Shown piece by piece: positions 38,049 through 47,090 of a DNA stretch of 64,000 bases (position 1 is the stretch's first letter; each line of letters opens with the position of its first letter). Both the position numbers and the translations under genes were made by a program. A model generated the notes under the pieces. That model was not told the origin of the DNA. It saw only the letters and a program-made list of their open reading frames with translations, and did not search any database. This DNA comes from Pseudomonadota bacterium (lineage in GTDB: Bacteria; Pseudomonadota; Gammaproteobacteria; Burkholderiales; Rhodocyclaceae). The DNA lies in contig JAFEDH010000004.1 of the NCBI GenBank assembly GCA_018241695.1, positions 124,001 through 188,000 on the forward strand. The letters are read 5' to 3'.

Positions 38049-39260
38049 ATGATGGATGTGGCGGAAAAAATCCGGCGGTTCAATGCGGGTCGCGATCCGG
38101 AACGGCTGGCGATGAAGCTGCAGAAGATGCGCAGCAATCCCTTCATCTTCCTGCGCGGCACCTGCCATCTTTTTTACGATGCCCTGCCCCGCCACGAGAT
38201 TTTCTCGCATGCCCCGGTCACCTGGATCTGCGGTGACCTGCACCTGGAAAATTTTGGCAGCTACAAGGGCGACAATCGTCTGGCCTATTTCGACATCAAC
38301 GATTTCGATGAAGCGGTTCTCGCCCCCTGTACCTGGGATCTGGTGCGGTTTCTCGTCAGTGTGCAGCTCGGCATGCAGGATCTCTCTGTCAATGAAAGGG
38401 AAATCGGGCTGTTGTGCCAGACCTTTGTAGACGCCTATTCGGCCGCGCTGCATGAGGGCAAGGCACGCTGGATCGAGCGAGAAACGGCGACCGGTCTGGT
38501 CGAGGATTTGTTGCAGAACCTGAGCCTGCGCAGCCGGCAGAAATTTCTCGATTCGCGGACCGAGCCCAAGGCTCGCGGCCACCATCGCGCCATCCGCTGC
38601 GATGGCAGGAAGGCGCTTCCCGCAAACGATGCGGACCGCATCCGGATCGAGGCTCTGCTGAGCACGCTGTCGCATACCCGGGAGAACCCGGATTTCTACC
38701 GTGTCATCGATGTGGCCCGCCGCATTGCCGGCACCGGCAGCCTGGGAGTTGCGCGCTACATCATCCTGGTGGAAGGCAAGGGCTCGCCGGATGCCAATTA
38801 CCTGCTCGATCTCAAAGAGGCCGTGCCTTCTTCCCTGCTGCCCTGCCTCAAGACAAGGCAGCCCGTCTGGCGATCCGAGGCCGAGCGGGTGGTGACACTG
38901 CAAAACCGGATGCAGGCCATTTCGATGGCTTTTCTCCATGCGGTAGAAATGGATGGCAAGTGCTACATTCTGCGCGGCCTGCAACCCAGCGAGGATCGCG
39001 TCGACCTGAGCGCGTGGAATGGCAGGCTCCGGCGTCTGGAAGAAGTGATGATCAGCATGGGGCAGCTCACCGCCTGGGCCCATCTGCGCAGCGGGGGCCG
39101 GCAGGGATCGGCGAATGCCGATGTGCTGATCGGATTTGCCCAGGATAAAGCATGGCATCGCTCCCTGCTGGAGGTCGCAACACAATGTACTGCCAGGGTT
39201 ACCCTCGACTGGAAGACTTATGCTGACGCCTACGATCACGGCTATTACCGTCCGGACTGA
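38049..39260 (+). CDS. DUF2252-family protein
   Basis: About 403 residues from ATG 38049, with GGAGAAGG upstream. DUF2252 hallmarks are the N-terminal RNPERLAMKLQKM-like segment (here GRDPERLAMKLQKMRSN), FLRGTCHLFYD, and the kinase-like WICGDLHLENFGSYKGDNR with FDINDFDEA. The family looks related to aminoglycoside-phosphotransferase/kinase folds; the GDLHLENFG and DFDEA parts resemble catalytic and metal-binding loops. No substrate is known. It is followed 9 bases later by rlpA. Confidence 0.85.
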   Translation: MMDVAEKIRRFNAGRDPERLAMKLQKMRSNPFIFLRGTCHLFYDALPRHEIFSHAPVTWICGDLHLENFGSYKGDNRLAYFDINDFDEAVLAPCTWDLVRFLVSVQLGMQDLSVNEREIGLLCQTFVDAYSAALHEGKARWIERETATGLVEDLLQNLSLRSRQKFLDSRTEPKARGHHRAIRCDGRKALPANDADRIRIEALLSTLSHTRENPDFYRVIDVARRIAGTGSLGVARYIILVEGKGSPDANYLLDLKEAVPSSLLPCLKTRQPVWRSEAERVVTLQNRMQAISMAFLHAVEMDGKCYILRGLQPSEDRVDLSAWNGRLRRLEEVMISMGQLTAWAHLRSGGRQGSANADVLIGFAQDKAWHRSLLEVATQCTARVTLDWKTYADAYDHGYYRPD

Positions 39261-39269
39261 CGACATTCG

Positions 39270-40322
39270 ATGAAATCAGCCTCTCCCGCCTTCATTCTCG
39301 GATGCGGCATATTTCTCTCGTTGCTGGCCGGTTGCGGCTCTCAGCCGCCCCGTCCGGCCGTCGGGCGGGGCGAACCCGCAGCCGTGACACCACCGGCAAC
39401 CGGAGCGTCATCCAGAAGGGCCGTGCCCGGCAAGCCGGCCTATGTCCTGAAAAAAGGAGGTGGCTACTATCAGGACGATGGTCCCGGCGAAAATCCGCCG
39501 GAAGATCTGGACAGCATCCCCGATGCGGTGCCCCGCATCGAGCCTTTGCATAAATTCGCCAACAACCCCTATTCGGTGCTGGGCAAGGACTATGTTCCTT
39601 TCCGGCAGATCGGCAACTACCGCATGCGCGGCATCGCGAGCTGGTATGGGCGCAAGTTCCATGGCCAGAAAACCTCGTCCGGCGAGGCTTACGACATGTA
39701 CGCCATGACGGCGGCCCATCCGCTGCTGCCGATTCCTTCCTATGTCCGCGTGAGCAATCCGGCCAACGGGCGCACGGTGGTGGTGCGCGTGAACGATCGC
39801 GGCCCATTCCATGCGGACCGCATCATCGATCTTTCCTATACCGCCGCATGGAAACTGGGGCTGATCGGTAACGGCAGCGGCGAGGTGGTGGTGGAGAGCA
39901 TCATGCCGGGAGACTACCTGCCACCTCTGGCGAGTGCGGCGGCGCCCACCCCCACCCCTGCTCCGGTGAACATGGCGCCGGTTGAGGATGATCCGGTACG
40001 GCGGCTTACCGAGCAAGCATCCTCCCGGAATGATGTGGGAATATCCTTTGCGTCATCCCCCCTGCCGGCGCCGGTGATCACAACGCCGGCCAGAGGCGTC
40101 TACCTGCAACTGGGGGCCTTCGGCAACGCAGACAACGCCGAAGCCTTTCGCAATCACATGAGCCGCGAACTCGACGGCGTGGTCGACACGGTCGCCATTT
40201 TCCCCGCCGGCAACCTGAACCGGGTGCAGGTGGGGCCCTATGCCAGCCGTGCCGCAGCGGAAGCCGCCGCCACCCGTATCGCCGCCGTGCTGGGGGCGAG
40301 GCCGAGCTTTTTCATCCGCTAG
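39270..40322 (+). CDS. rlpA: Septal ring lytic transglycosylase RlpA with SPOR domain
   Basis: 350 residues. A lipoprotein signal ends LLAGC with Cys22. The double-psi beta-barrel domain (about 120-215) carries GIASWYGRKFHGQKTSSGE and the catalytic-type aspartate segment VRVNDRGPFHADRIIDLS. A linker follows, and a C-terminal SPOR domain (about 275-350: YLQLGAFGNADNAEAFRN) binds denuded glycan at the division site. It normally follows rodA/mltB in betaproteobacteria; here about 10 kb of accessory genes separate it from rodA. Confidence 0.94.
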   Translation: MKSASPAFILGCGIFLSLLAGCGSQPPRPAVGRGEPAAVTPPATGASSRRAVPGKPAYVLKKGGGYYQDDGPGENPPEDLDSIPDAVPRIEPLHKFANNPYSVLGKDYVPFRQIGNYRMRGIASWYGRKFHGQKTSSGEAYDMYAMTAAHPLLPIPSYVRVSNPANGRTVVVRVNDRGPFHADRIIDLSYTAAWKLGLIGNGSGEVVVESIMPGDYLPPLASAAAPTPTPAPVNMAPVEDDPVRRLTEQASSRNDVGISFASSPLPAPVITTPARGVYLQLGAFGNADNAEAFRNHMSRELDGVVDTVAIFPAGNLNRVQVGPYASRAAAEAAATRIAAVLGARPSFFIR

Positions 40323-40684
40323 CGGTGTCCCGCTGTTGCGGAGGATTGCGCAGGTTCGGCGGATATTTGGATCGTGGCCCACACGATCCAGAGCATTTTC
40401 AACGAATGGGGGGGTGAAATGGCAGTGATTGATCTTGGTACCCTGCTGGAAATGAACGCGGATGAACGGGAAGCGATGAACCTCGAAGTCGGAAGGGTCT
40501 GGGATACCCAGCCGTGCGGGATGGAAGTGGTTTCCGGAAGCGATCAGGTTAACAAGGTTGATGAATTGAGGGCATTGAGGCAGGTCGACTGCCCCGAGAT
40601 CTATCAAAAAATCGGTGGCATGGAAACAGGCCGGACGGTGGACACTGGAGGGTGTTTGCAGCGGATGTGCAAGCCTGCAGATAA
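40323..40684. other. Intergenic stretch with one doubtful small reading frame
   Basis: About 360 bases between rlpA and the PII-like gene. A plus-strand frame from ATG 40419 (MAVIDLGTLLEMNADEREAM) has a coding-like look for about 85 codons. It then continues antisense through the PII-like gene to 40838, which argues against the full frame. A G-run lies just before the ATG and could pass as a ribosome-binding site. I recognise no family. No terminator with a clear T-run is seen. Confidence 0.3.
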
Positions 40685-41002
40685 TCACTGCTGCACGAAC
40701 CGGGCCTGCTCAACCGGCGTGACCCAGATCAGGCCATCGCCGATATGGCCGGTGGATGCGCAGGCCGTGATGCATTCCACGATTGCCGCCACGATTTCGT
40801 CGGGGGCCACGATTTCCAGTCGCACCTTGGCCGTGTAATCGGTCAGCTCTTCATGGATATCGTGGCGCGGCCCCAGGCGCGTCGGCGCGGAGAATCCCTC
40901 GACCCGGGAGATGGACATGCCGGGGAACCCAGGGAGTTTCCGCAGGGCATCGCGCACGGCGGGCAGTCTGCCGGGGCGGATGATGGCCTTGATTTCCTTC
41001 AT
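40685..41002 (-). CDS. PII-like signalling protein associated with metal efflux
   Basis: 105 residues of the PII fold: MKEIKAIIRPGRLPAVRDAL at the start and the nucleotide-binding TGHIGDGLIWVTPVEQA near the end. The T-loop region (SAPTRLGPRHDIHEELTDY) lacks the usual GlnB uridylylation context, so it is probably not controlled by GlnD. It is the last gene of the RND operon, 11 bases after the pump gene. PII-like proteins in metal-efflux operons are known but poorly understood; a role in sensing nucleotide or metal state is inference. Confidence 0.82.
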   Translation of the reverse strand: MKEIKAIIRPGRLPAVRDALRKLPGFPGMSISRVEGFSAPTRLGPRHDIHEELTDYTAKVRLEIVAPDEIVAAIVECITACASTGHIGDGLIWVTPVEQARFVQQ

Positions 41003-41013
41003 GTGTTTTCTCC

Positions 41014-44000
41014 TCAGGCTTCAACCGGTTCGTCATCGAACCACTGGTACAGGGTGGGCAGCATCACCAGGGTCAATAGTGTCGAGGTGATGAGTCCGCC
41101 GATCACCACAATGGCAAGGGGACGCTGCACTTCTGATCCCGGTCCGGTGGCGAAGAGGAAAGGAATCAGACCCAACAGGGCCACGGTCGCCGTCATCATC
41201 ACCGGGCGGAAGCGCAGGGTTGCGCCCTGGGTCACGGCGGCATCGACCGAGAGCCCTTCTTCGCGCAGACTGCGGATATAGGACACCAGCACCACGCCAT
41301 TGAGCACCGCAATACCCCACAGGGCGATGAATCCCACCGATGCCGGTACCGAGAGATATTCGCCGGTAACAAACAGGCCGATCACTCCACCCAGGGAGGC
41401 AAAGGGCAGCACCAGAATGATCAGTGCCGCCATCTTGAGTGAGCCGAAGAGCAGGAACAGGAGAAAGAAAATGGCGCCGATGGTGACTGGAACGATGATG
41501 GCGAGATGCCCCAGGGCGCGTTCCATGTTCTGGAACTGGCCGCCCCACTCCAGGAAATAGCCCGCGGGCAATTTCACTTTCTGTGCGACCCGCTGTTGCA
41601 GCTCGGCGACGAAGCCACCCAGGTCGCGGTCCTTCACGTTGACGCCGATCACGATACGGCGCTTGCCCATCTCCCGGCTGATCTGGGCCGGACCATCCTG
41701 TATCTCGATGCGGGCGATGGATTCGAGAGGGACCTGGGCGCCATTGGGTGAGGCAAGGGCGAGATTGCGAATTGCCTCCACATCGTTCCGGAAGCGTTCG
41801 GGCAGGCGCACCACACCGGCGAAGCGGCGCTCGCCTTCGAAGATCTGGGTCGCCGCCTTGCCACCGATGGCGGTTTCGATCAGGTCGTGCACGTCGGCAG
41901 CATTGAGTCCGTGGCGGGCTATGGCCTGGCGGTCGATCTCGATCGAAAGATATTGCTGCCCTGTCACCCGCTCCACCCGCAGATCCGTGGCGCCCTGGAT
42001 GGTCTGGGCGATCCGGGCGATGTCCTCGGCTTTTTTTCTCAGCACGCCAAGATCGTCACCGAAAATTTTCACTGCGATATCGGAACGCACGCCCGTCACC
42101 ATTTCATCGATCCGGTCCGAGATCGGTTGCGCCATCACGACCTGGGTACCGGGAAGGGCACGGAGTTTTTCACGCATCGCGCTGGCGATGTCGTCCTGGG
42201 TCCAGCCACGGGGCCATTGCTCCCGGTCGGCAAGGCTGACGATGGGCGTGGATTCGTTCTGGCCCTGGGGATCGGCGGGTGATTCGCCACGGCCGACGCC
42301 GGAGACCGCAGACTTAACGCCGGGCACCTGCATCACCAGGCGCATGGCCTCCATTTCCATCTTGATCGATTCTTCCAGCGAGATATTGGGCACCCGGTTG
42401 ATGCCGGGCACCACCGAGCCTTCCTTCATCTCCGGAATGAAGGCCGTGCCAAGAAAGGGAAACAGGATCAGGGTGCCGATCAACAGTCCGCCCGCCACCG
42501 CCAGGGTCTGGCCCCGGTGGGCCAGCGCCCAGTGCAACAGCCGCAGATAAGGGCGCTTCATGGCGGCGATGGCACGGGTATCGTGCTCGCCCTGGCCGTC
42601 GCCATGAAGCGGTACCCGGAGCAGATAGGAGGACAGCACCGGCGAAAGGGTGAGAGAGAGCACCAGGGAAATGAACAGGGCAATCGCGATGGTATAGGCC
42701 AGGGGCGCGAACATCTTACCTTCCATACCTTCCAGCGTCATCAGGGGCAGGAAGACCAGAATGATGATGCCCACACCGAAAATGACGGGAGTGGCCACTT
42801 CACGGACCGCATTGAACACCACCCGTGCCTTGGGCTCTCCGCCGGTGTTGCGGCCCAGATGGGCAAAGGCGTTTTCCACGACCACGACCGAGCCATCCAC
42901 CATCAGGCCAATGGCGATGGCGAGTCCGCCCAGGGACATCAGATTGGCCGACAGGCCGTAATGATTCATGACCATGAAGGTGAGCAGCGGGGTGAGCACC
43001 AGCGTGGCGACCACCACCAGGGCGGAGCGCAGATCACCAAGAAAGATGATGAGAATGGCAACGACGAACACCACCCCCTCCAGCAGCACCTTGACCACAG
43101 TCTTGATGGCGGCGTCCACCAGTTCGGAGCGGTCGTAGTAGGGAACGATGTGCAGGTTGTCGGGGAGCATGCCCTTGCTGTTGATATCGTCCACCCGGGC
43201 CTTGATACGGGAAACGATCTCCTTGGCGTTGCCGGCGCGGATCATCATCACCACGCCTCCCACCGATTCGGTGACACCATTCTTCACCACGGCGCCGGAA
43301 CGCACGCCGGTGCCGATCCGTACTTCGGCCACATCACGGAGGTAGACCGGTGTGCCATCGACTTCCTTGAGCACGATGGCGCCTACATCCTCCAGGCTTT
43401 TGATCAGCCCCACGCCACGGATCAGGTATTGCTCGGCGTAATGGGGCAGTACGCCGCCGCCGGAATTGGCATTGTTGCGGGCCAGCGCCTCGTAGACCTG
43501 TTGCAGGCCGATATGGTAATGGCGCAGGCGATCCGGGTTGACCAGTACCTGATACTGTTTTTCGTAACCTCCCTGGGAGTTGATTTCAGCCACCCCCGGA
43601 ATCGAACGCAGCAAGGGCCGCACCACCCAGTCCTGGACGATGCGGCGCCGGGTCAACTCCTCTTCATCGAGGGGCCGGTCGCCATCGTCAGCCCGGTCCA
43701 GGGTGTATTGATAGACCTCGCCCAGGCCGGTGGAGACCGGGCCGAGCACGGGTGTTACGCCCTCCGGCATGCGGCTGCCGACCTCCATCAGGCGTTCCAT
43801 GACCAGCTGACGGGCGAAATAGACATCGGTGGCGTCGGTGAACACCAGGGTGATGAGGGAGAGCCCCGGTTTGTTGAGAGAACGCATTTCGGTCAGACCG
43901 GGCAGGCCGGTCATGGCGATTTCGAGGGGGGTGGTGACAAAGCGCTCCACCTCCTCGGGAGAGCGCCCCGGTGCCTCGGTGGCGATCTGGACCTGGACGT

Positions 44001-44130
44001 TGGTGACATCGGGGAAAGCATCCACCGACAGCCTGCGCACGGCGCCCGCACCGAATACCAGCAGGGCGGCGGCAATCACCACGACCACCAGGCGCTGTTG
44101 CAAGGCAGTGCGGATGAGAGATTCGATCAT
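41014..44130 (-). CDS. Heavy-metal efflux RND pump (CusA/CzcA family)
   Basis: 1038 residues with the RND layout of twelve membrane helices and two large periplasmic loops. HME-family signatures are DVTNVQVQIATEAPGRSPEEVE near the N-terminus and GGLAIAIGLMVDGSVVVVEN in helix 4. The proton-relay positions there read Ala, Asp, Glu rather than the Asp-Asp-Glu of zinc/cobalt CzcA pumps. The central loop (RIDEMVTGVRSDIAVKIFGDD) is Czc-like. Metal specificity is therefore unclear. It exports metal ions across both membranes with the adaptor and outer-membrane proteins encoded upstream on the same strand. Confidence 0.94.
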   Translation of the reverse strand: MIESLIRTALQQRLVVVVIAAALLVFGAGAVRRLSVDAFPDVTNVQVQIATEAPGRSPEEVERFVTTPLEIAMTGLPGLTEMRSLNKPGLSLITLVFTDATDVYFARQLVMERLMEVGSRMPEGVTPVLGPVSTGLGEVYQYTLDRADDGDRPLDEEELTRRRIVQDWVVRPLLRSIPGVAEINSQGGYEKQYQVLVNPDRLRHYHIGLQQVYEALARNNANSGGGVLPHYAEQYLIRGVGLIKSLEDVGAIVLKEVDGTPVYLRDVAEVRIGTGVRSGAVVKNGVTESVGGVVMMIRAGNAKEIVSRIKARVDDINSKGMLPDNLHIVPYYDRSELVDAAIKTVVKVLLEGVVFVVAILIIFLGDLRSALVVVATLVLTPLLTFMVMNHYGLSANLMSLGGLAIAIGLMVDGSVVVVENAFAHLGRNTGGEPKARVVFNAVREVATPVIFGVGIIILVFLPLMTLEGMEGKMFAPLAYTIAIALFISLVLSLTLSPVLSSYLLRVPLHGDGQGEHDTRAIAAMKRPYLRLLHWALAHRGQTLAVAGGLLIGTLILFPFLGTAFIPEMKEGSVVPGINRVPNISLEESIKMEMEAMRLVMQVPGVKSAVSGVGRGESPADPQGQNESTPIVSLADREQWPRGWTQDDIASAMREKLRALPGTQVVMAQPISDRIDEMVTGVRSDIAVKIFGDDLGVLRKKAEDIARIAQTIQGATDLRVERVTGQQYLSIEIDRQAIARHGLNAADVHDLIETAIGGKAATQIFEGERRFAGVVRLPERFRNDVEAIRNLALASPNGAQVPLESIARIEIQDGPAQISREMGKRRIVIGVNVKDRDLGGFVAELQQRVAQKVKLPAGYFLEWGGQFQNMERALGHLAIIVPVTIGAIFFLLFLLFGSLKMAALIILVLPFASLGGVIGLFVTGEYLSVPASVGFIALWGIAVLNGVVLVSYIRSLREEGLSVDAAVTQGATLRFRPVMMTATVALLGLIPFLFATGPGSEVQRPLAIVVIGGLITSTLLTLVMLPTLYQWFDDEPVEA

Positions 44131-44133
44131 GGC

Positions 44134-45291
44134 TTACTGGCCTTCGAGTTCGGCGCGCTTGCGCTCGTTGTTGAGGTGAAAGGCGCCTTCCACGACGATT
44201 TTTTCTCCGGCCTTGACGCCGGCCTCCACCACGCGCCAGCCCTGTGTTTCCGGCCCCAGTTTCACCCGGACGAGGCGGAAGCGTTGCTTCCCCAGATCGG
44301 TGAAGACGTGATCCACGTTGTCCTCGCGCACGACGGCGATGGCAGGCAGTACGAGCTGTTCTCGGGGCCGGGCCTCGATCCGCATCGTGGCAAGCATGGC
44401 GGGCTTGAGCTGGTATTCCCGGTTGTCCAGTTCGGTGCGCACGGTTACCGTGCGGGTATCCGGGTTGACGATGTCGCCCACATGCACCAGGTGGCCGCTC
44501 AGGGGTTTCGCCGTGGTATCCGCCAGGGCGGGTATATCTACCTGTACGGCCTGACCCACACGGACGCGGCTGATTTCCGCCTCCGGCACCTGGGCGACAA
44601 CCCATACCCGCGACAGGTCGGCCACGGTGTACAGGGCATCTGCAGGCTGCACTACCTGTCCCTTGGCCACCTTGCGCTCCACCACCACGCCGGAGAGTGT
44701 CGCGAGCGCGGGCGAGACGGAGTTGATGACGCCGGCCCGCCCCATCTGTTCGAGCGCGGTAGCGGACAGGCCCAGCACCCGCAGCTGGTCGGTCGCGGCG
44801 CGCTGCTCGGCCTGTGCGATGGCGAGTTCACTTTCGCGCCGCTGCAATTCGGCAGCACCGATCACATCGGCCGCCAGCAGCAGCCGGGCACGTTCTGCCG
44901 CCTGCGCCAGCAGTTGCGCCTGGGCGCGGGCCTTGAGATAGGCCAGCTGCGCTGCGCCCAGCTCGGTGCTGTGCAGCAATGCCAGCGCCTGGCCCTGATG
45001 TACCCGGTCACCGGCATTGGCGAGCAGTTCCATGACGCGACCCGTCACCGGTGCGCCGATGCGGGCCACACGTTGTTCGTCATAGTCGATGCGCCCGGCG
45101 ACGCGCAGCGAATCGCTCACCGGTGCGGTGCCGACGAGAGCGGTTTTCAGATACGGCAGCAGGGTGGTGGGTGCGGTAACCAGATCGGGATCGGTTGGCA
45201 CCGCCTTTGGAGCGGGCTTGTCCTGGCAGCCTGCCAGACCGAGGAGGGTGACGGCGAGCAGGACGGGCAAATAAAGTCGGATGTTGTTCAT
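44134..45291 (-). CDS. RND efflux periplasmic adaptor (CusB/CzcB type)
   Basis: 385 residues from ATG 45291, a lipoprotein with LLGLAGC near residue 19. It is a membrane fusion protein. A lipoyl-like barrel half (ARIGAPVTGRVMELLANAGD) and a helical hairpin (ARAQAQLLAQAAERARLLLA) come first. The second half of the barrel follows (LSGVVVERKVAKGQVVQPAD), then beta-barrel and membrane-proximal domains. It bridges the inner-membrane pump to the outer-membrane channel. No methionine-rich metal site or His-rich N-terminus is seen. It overlaps the TolC-like gene by four bases and precedes the pump gene by 3 bases. Confidence 0.92.
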   Translation of the reverse strand: MNNIRLYLPVLLAVTLLGLAGCQDKPAPKAVPTDPDLVTAPTTLLPYLKTALVGTAPVSDSLRVAGRIDYDEQRVARIGAPVTGRVMELLANAGDRVHQGQALALLHSTELGAAQLAYLKARAQAQLLAQAAERARLLLAADVIGAAELQRRESELAIAQAEQRAATDQLRVLGLSATALEQMGRAGVINSVSPALATLSGVVVERKVAKGQVVQPADALYTVADLSRVWVVAQVPEAEISRVRVGQAVQVDIPALADTTAKPLSGHLVHVGDIVNPDTRTVTVRTELDNREYQLKPAMLATMRIEARPREQLVLPAIAVVREDNVDHVFTDLGKQRFRLVRVKLGPETQGWRVVEAGVKAGEKIVVEGAFHLNNERKRAELEGQ

Positions 45292-46565
45292 GGGCGGGTC
45301 GCGGTAGAGGTGACCGTGGAGGTCACGATGGCAATCGGGGAAGCCAGCAGGCGCTCGATCTGAATGGCCGCCACCCACAGGTCGAAACGAGCGGCGATGA
45401 GTTCATTACGGGCGGAGCGATGGACACGCTGCGCGTCGAGATAATCGAGAATGCCGCGCTCACCGTAGCGATAGGAAGCTTCGGCGACCTTCAGTGTTGC
45501 CTCTGCCTGATGCACGATGCCTGATTCCAGCGCGGTTACCTGCGTGGCGGCGATCTGGTAGTTCTGCCAGGCGGCCGCAAGCTCCTGCTGCAGGGAAAAT
45601 GCCAGCTGATCCTCTTCGTTGCGGGCGCGGGAGAGCCCGGCGGCAGCCTCTTGCACCGGGCCGCTGCGCCAGTCCCAGAGAGGCAGGGTCAGCACCACGC
45701 CGATACTGGTGGATCGCAGTTCCGGATCACGGCTATGGCCGCCCTTGACGGCGAGACTGGGCCAGCGCTGGCTGCGCTCGTAATCCAGTCGGTGGCCTGC
45801 CTGGCGGGTGATGGCACGACTGCGTTCAAGTTCCGGATTACGCTCCAGCAATACGGCGCGCATCTGTTCCGGCGTGGGTGGCACGGGGGGATGCCCCAGC
45901 TCGCCGTCGATCTCGAACCGCTCGGGCAACACATTGCCCACCAGCTGGCGCAACCATGCCTTGCTCTGGCCAACGCCCAGTACCGCGCTCTGGCGTGATT
46001 TCTGTGCATTGAGCAGTTCTGCGTCGGCCTTGATCAACTCATAGCGCGGCGCCTCGCCGATCTTGACGCGCAGGCCGACACGGCGGCTGATCTCGCCCAT
46101 CAGGGCTTCATCGTCGCTGGCGGCACGAGCCTCCGCCTGGCGCCGCAGCAGTTCGTAAAAACGGTATTGCAGCCGTGCCAGCAGTTCCGCCCGGGTGCCC
46201 CGTGCCTCGGCCTCGGCGCCCTCATGGGCCGCGATGGCGGCATCGATACGGGTGCTGCGCTGCCAGGGATACTCGATGCGCTGGGTGATGTAGGCACTGC
46301 GCCCCGGGCCATCGGCAGCACCAGGAAGCAGCGGACGGAGATTGCTGCGCAGGGTTTCGAGTTCCGGATTGGGGTAGGCGCGTGCCGTGACGATGCCGGC
46401 CCGGGCGATGTCGACCTGATCGCGGCTGGCACGCAGGCTGCCATTGTTTTCCAGGGCAAGTCGGCGCAACGTCTCGAGTGAATAGACCGGAGCGGCCAGT
46501 TCGGCGTGACCGGAGAGGGAAAGCAGGCCAGCCAGGGCGAGGCCAGGCCAGAACAGAGGTTTCAT
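45288..46565 (-). CDS. TolC-family outer-membrane efflux protein (CusC/CzcC type)
   Basis: 425 residues. ATG 46565 is preferred because GAGG sits six bases ahead; an ATG at 46577 is also possible. A signal peptide ends near SGHA. Two outer-membrane efflux protein repeats form the helical barrel (SLETLRRLALENNGSLRASR; AWQNYQIAATQVTALESGI). It provides the outer-membrane channel for the metal pump. It overlaps the adaptor gene (ATGA), and a small exported protein gene lies 120 bases upstream. Confidence 0.92.
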   Translation of the reverse strand: MKPLFWPGLALAGLLSLSGHAELAAPVYSLETLRRLALENNGSLRASRDQVDIARAGIVTARAYPNPELETLRSNLRPLLPGAADGPGRSAYITQRIEYPWQRSTRIDAAIAAHEGAEAEARGTRAELLARLQYRFYELLRRQAEARAASDDEALMGEISRRVGLRVKIGEAPRYELIKADAELLNAQKSRQSAVLGVGQSKAWLRQLVGNVLPERFEIDGELGHPPVPPTPEQMRAVLLERNPELERSRAITRQAGHRLDYERSQRWPSLAVKGGHSRDPELRSTSIGVVLTLPLWDWRSGPVQEAAAGLSRARNEEDQLAFSLQQELAAAWQNYQIAATQVTALESGIVHQAEATLKVAEASYRYGERGILDYLDAQRVHRSARNELIAARFDLWVAAIQIERLLASPIAIVTSTVTSTATRP

Positions 46566-46685
46566 CAATTGCCTCATCGCAGGAGTGCCGGACGCGCCTT
46601 GGCGTTACGGCAAGGCATGCCGTCTGCGGCACGGAAGATCAGCGGGGGAAAGCCACGGGCCGGCCCGCAGGCCGGCACAAACCGG

Positions 46686-47009
46686 TCAGATCCGGTTTGG
46701 CGGGGGGATGAGGGGAGGTGTGGGGAGGGGAGAGCGGAAGTCGAGATTGCGAACCGGCAACGCGCCGGTCAGGACCGGGAGCGAGGCGGCGGCAGGAACG
46801 GCGGAATGGCCGTCGTCGTCGGGGTCCGACTGCGGGGTACTGAAACCGTCCGCTTCGGGCACATCGGGCGTACCCGGATTGTCCAGGCTGACTTCATGCG
46901 CGGGTGCGCCCGCGGCCATATCCCCGGCGCCCGCACTCTGGGCCAGGGAAAGGCCGAGGAGCGCGAGTGCAAGGAAAATCCGCACTAAAAGAGAAAGACG
47001 GGTCAGCAT
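46686..47009 (-). CDS. Small exported protein heading the metal-efflux operon
   Basis: 107 residues with a clear signal peptide (LLVRIFLALALLGLSLAQSAGA). The rest is acidic and proline-rich with no cysteine and few histidines. A small periplasmic protein at this place is common in czc-type operons (CzcI-like), but sequence likeness is too weak to assign it. It is the first gene of the efflux unit and is divergent from dacA with 81 bases between starts. Function unknown. Confidence 0.6.
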   Translation of the reverse strand: MLTRLSLLVRIFLALALLGLSLAQSAGAGDMAAGAPAHEVSLDNPGTPDVPEADGFSTPQSDPDDDGHSAVPAAASLPVLTGALPVRNLDFRSPLPTPPLIPPPNRI

Positions 47010-47090
47010 GGCGGGGCGGATTCTAGCATTGCCCGCCGCAGCCCCATGTTGCGGCGGTCAGTGTGCCCGGCTTGGTATACTCCGCGGCCT

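Noticed and set aside
40419..40838. A 140-residue protein between rlpA and the PII-like gene
   Set aside because: Its second half runs antisense through the PII-like gene and is low-complexity (Ser/Thr/Ala); only the first part could be coding, so it is not listed as a firm gene.
42517..45363. A 948-codon open frame on the plus strand opposite the RND pump and adaptor genes
   Set aside because: The minus strand encodes clear RND pump and adaptor proteins with family motifs; the plus-strand reading is His/Gly/Gln-rich, has no known domain, and is the usual antisense open frame of GC-rich DNA.
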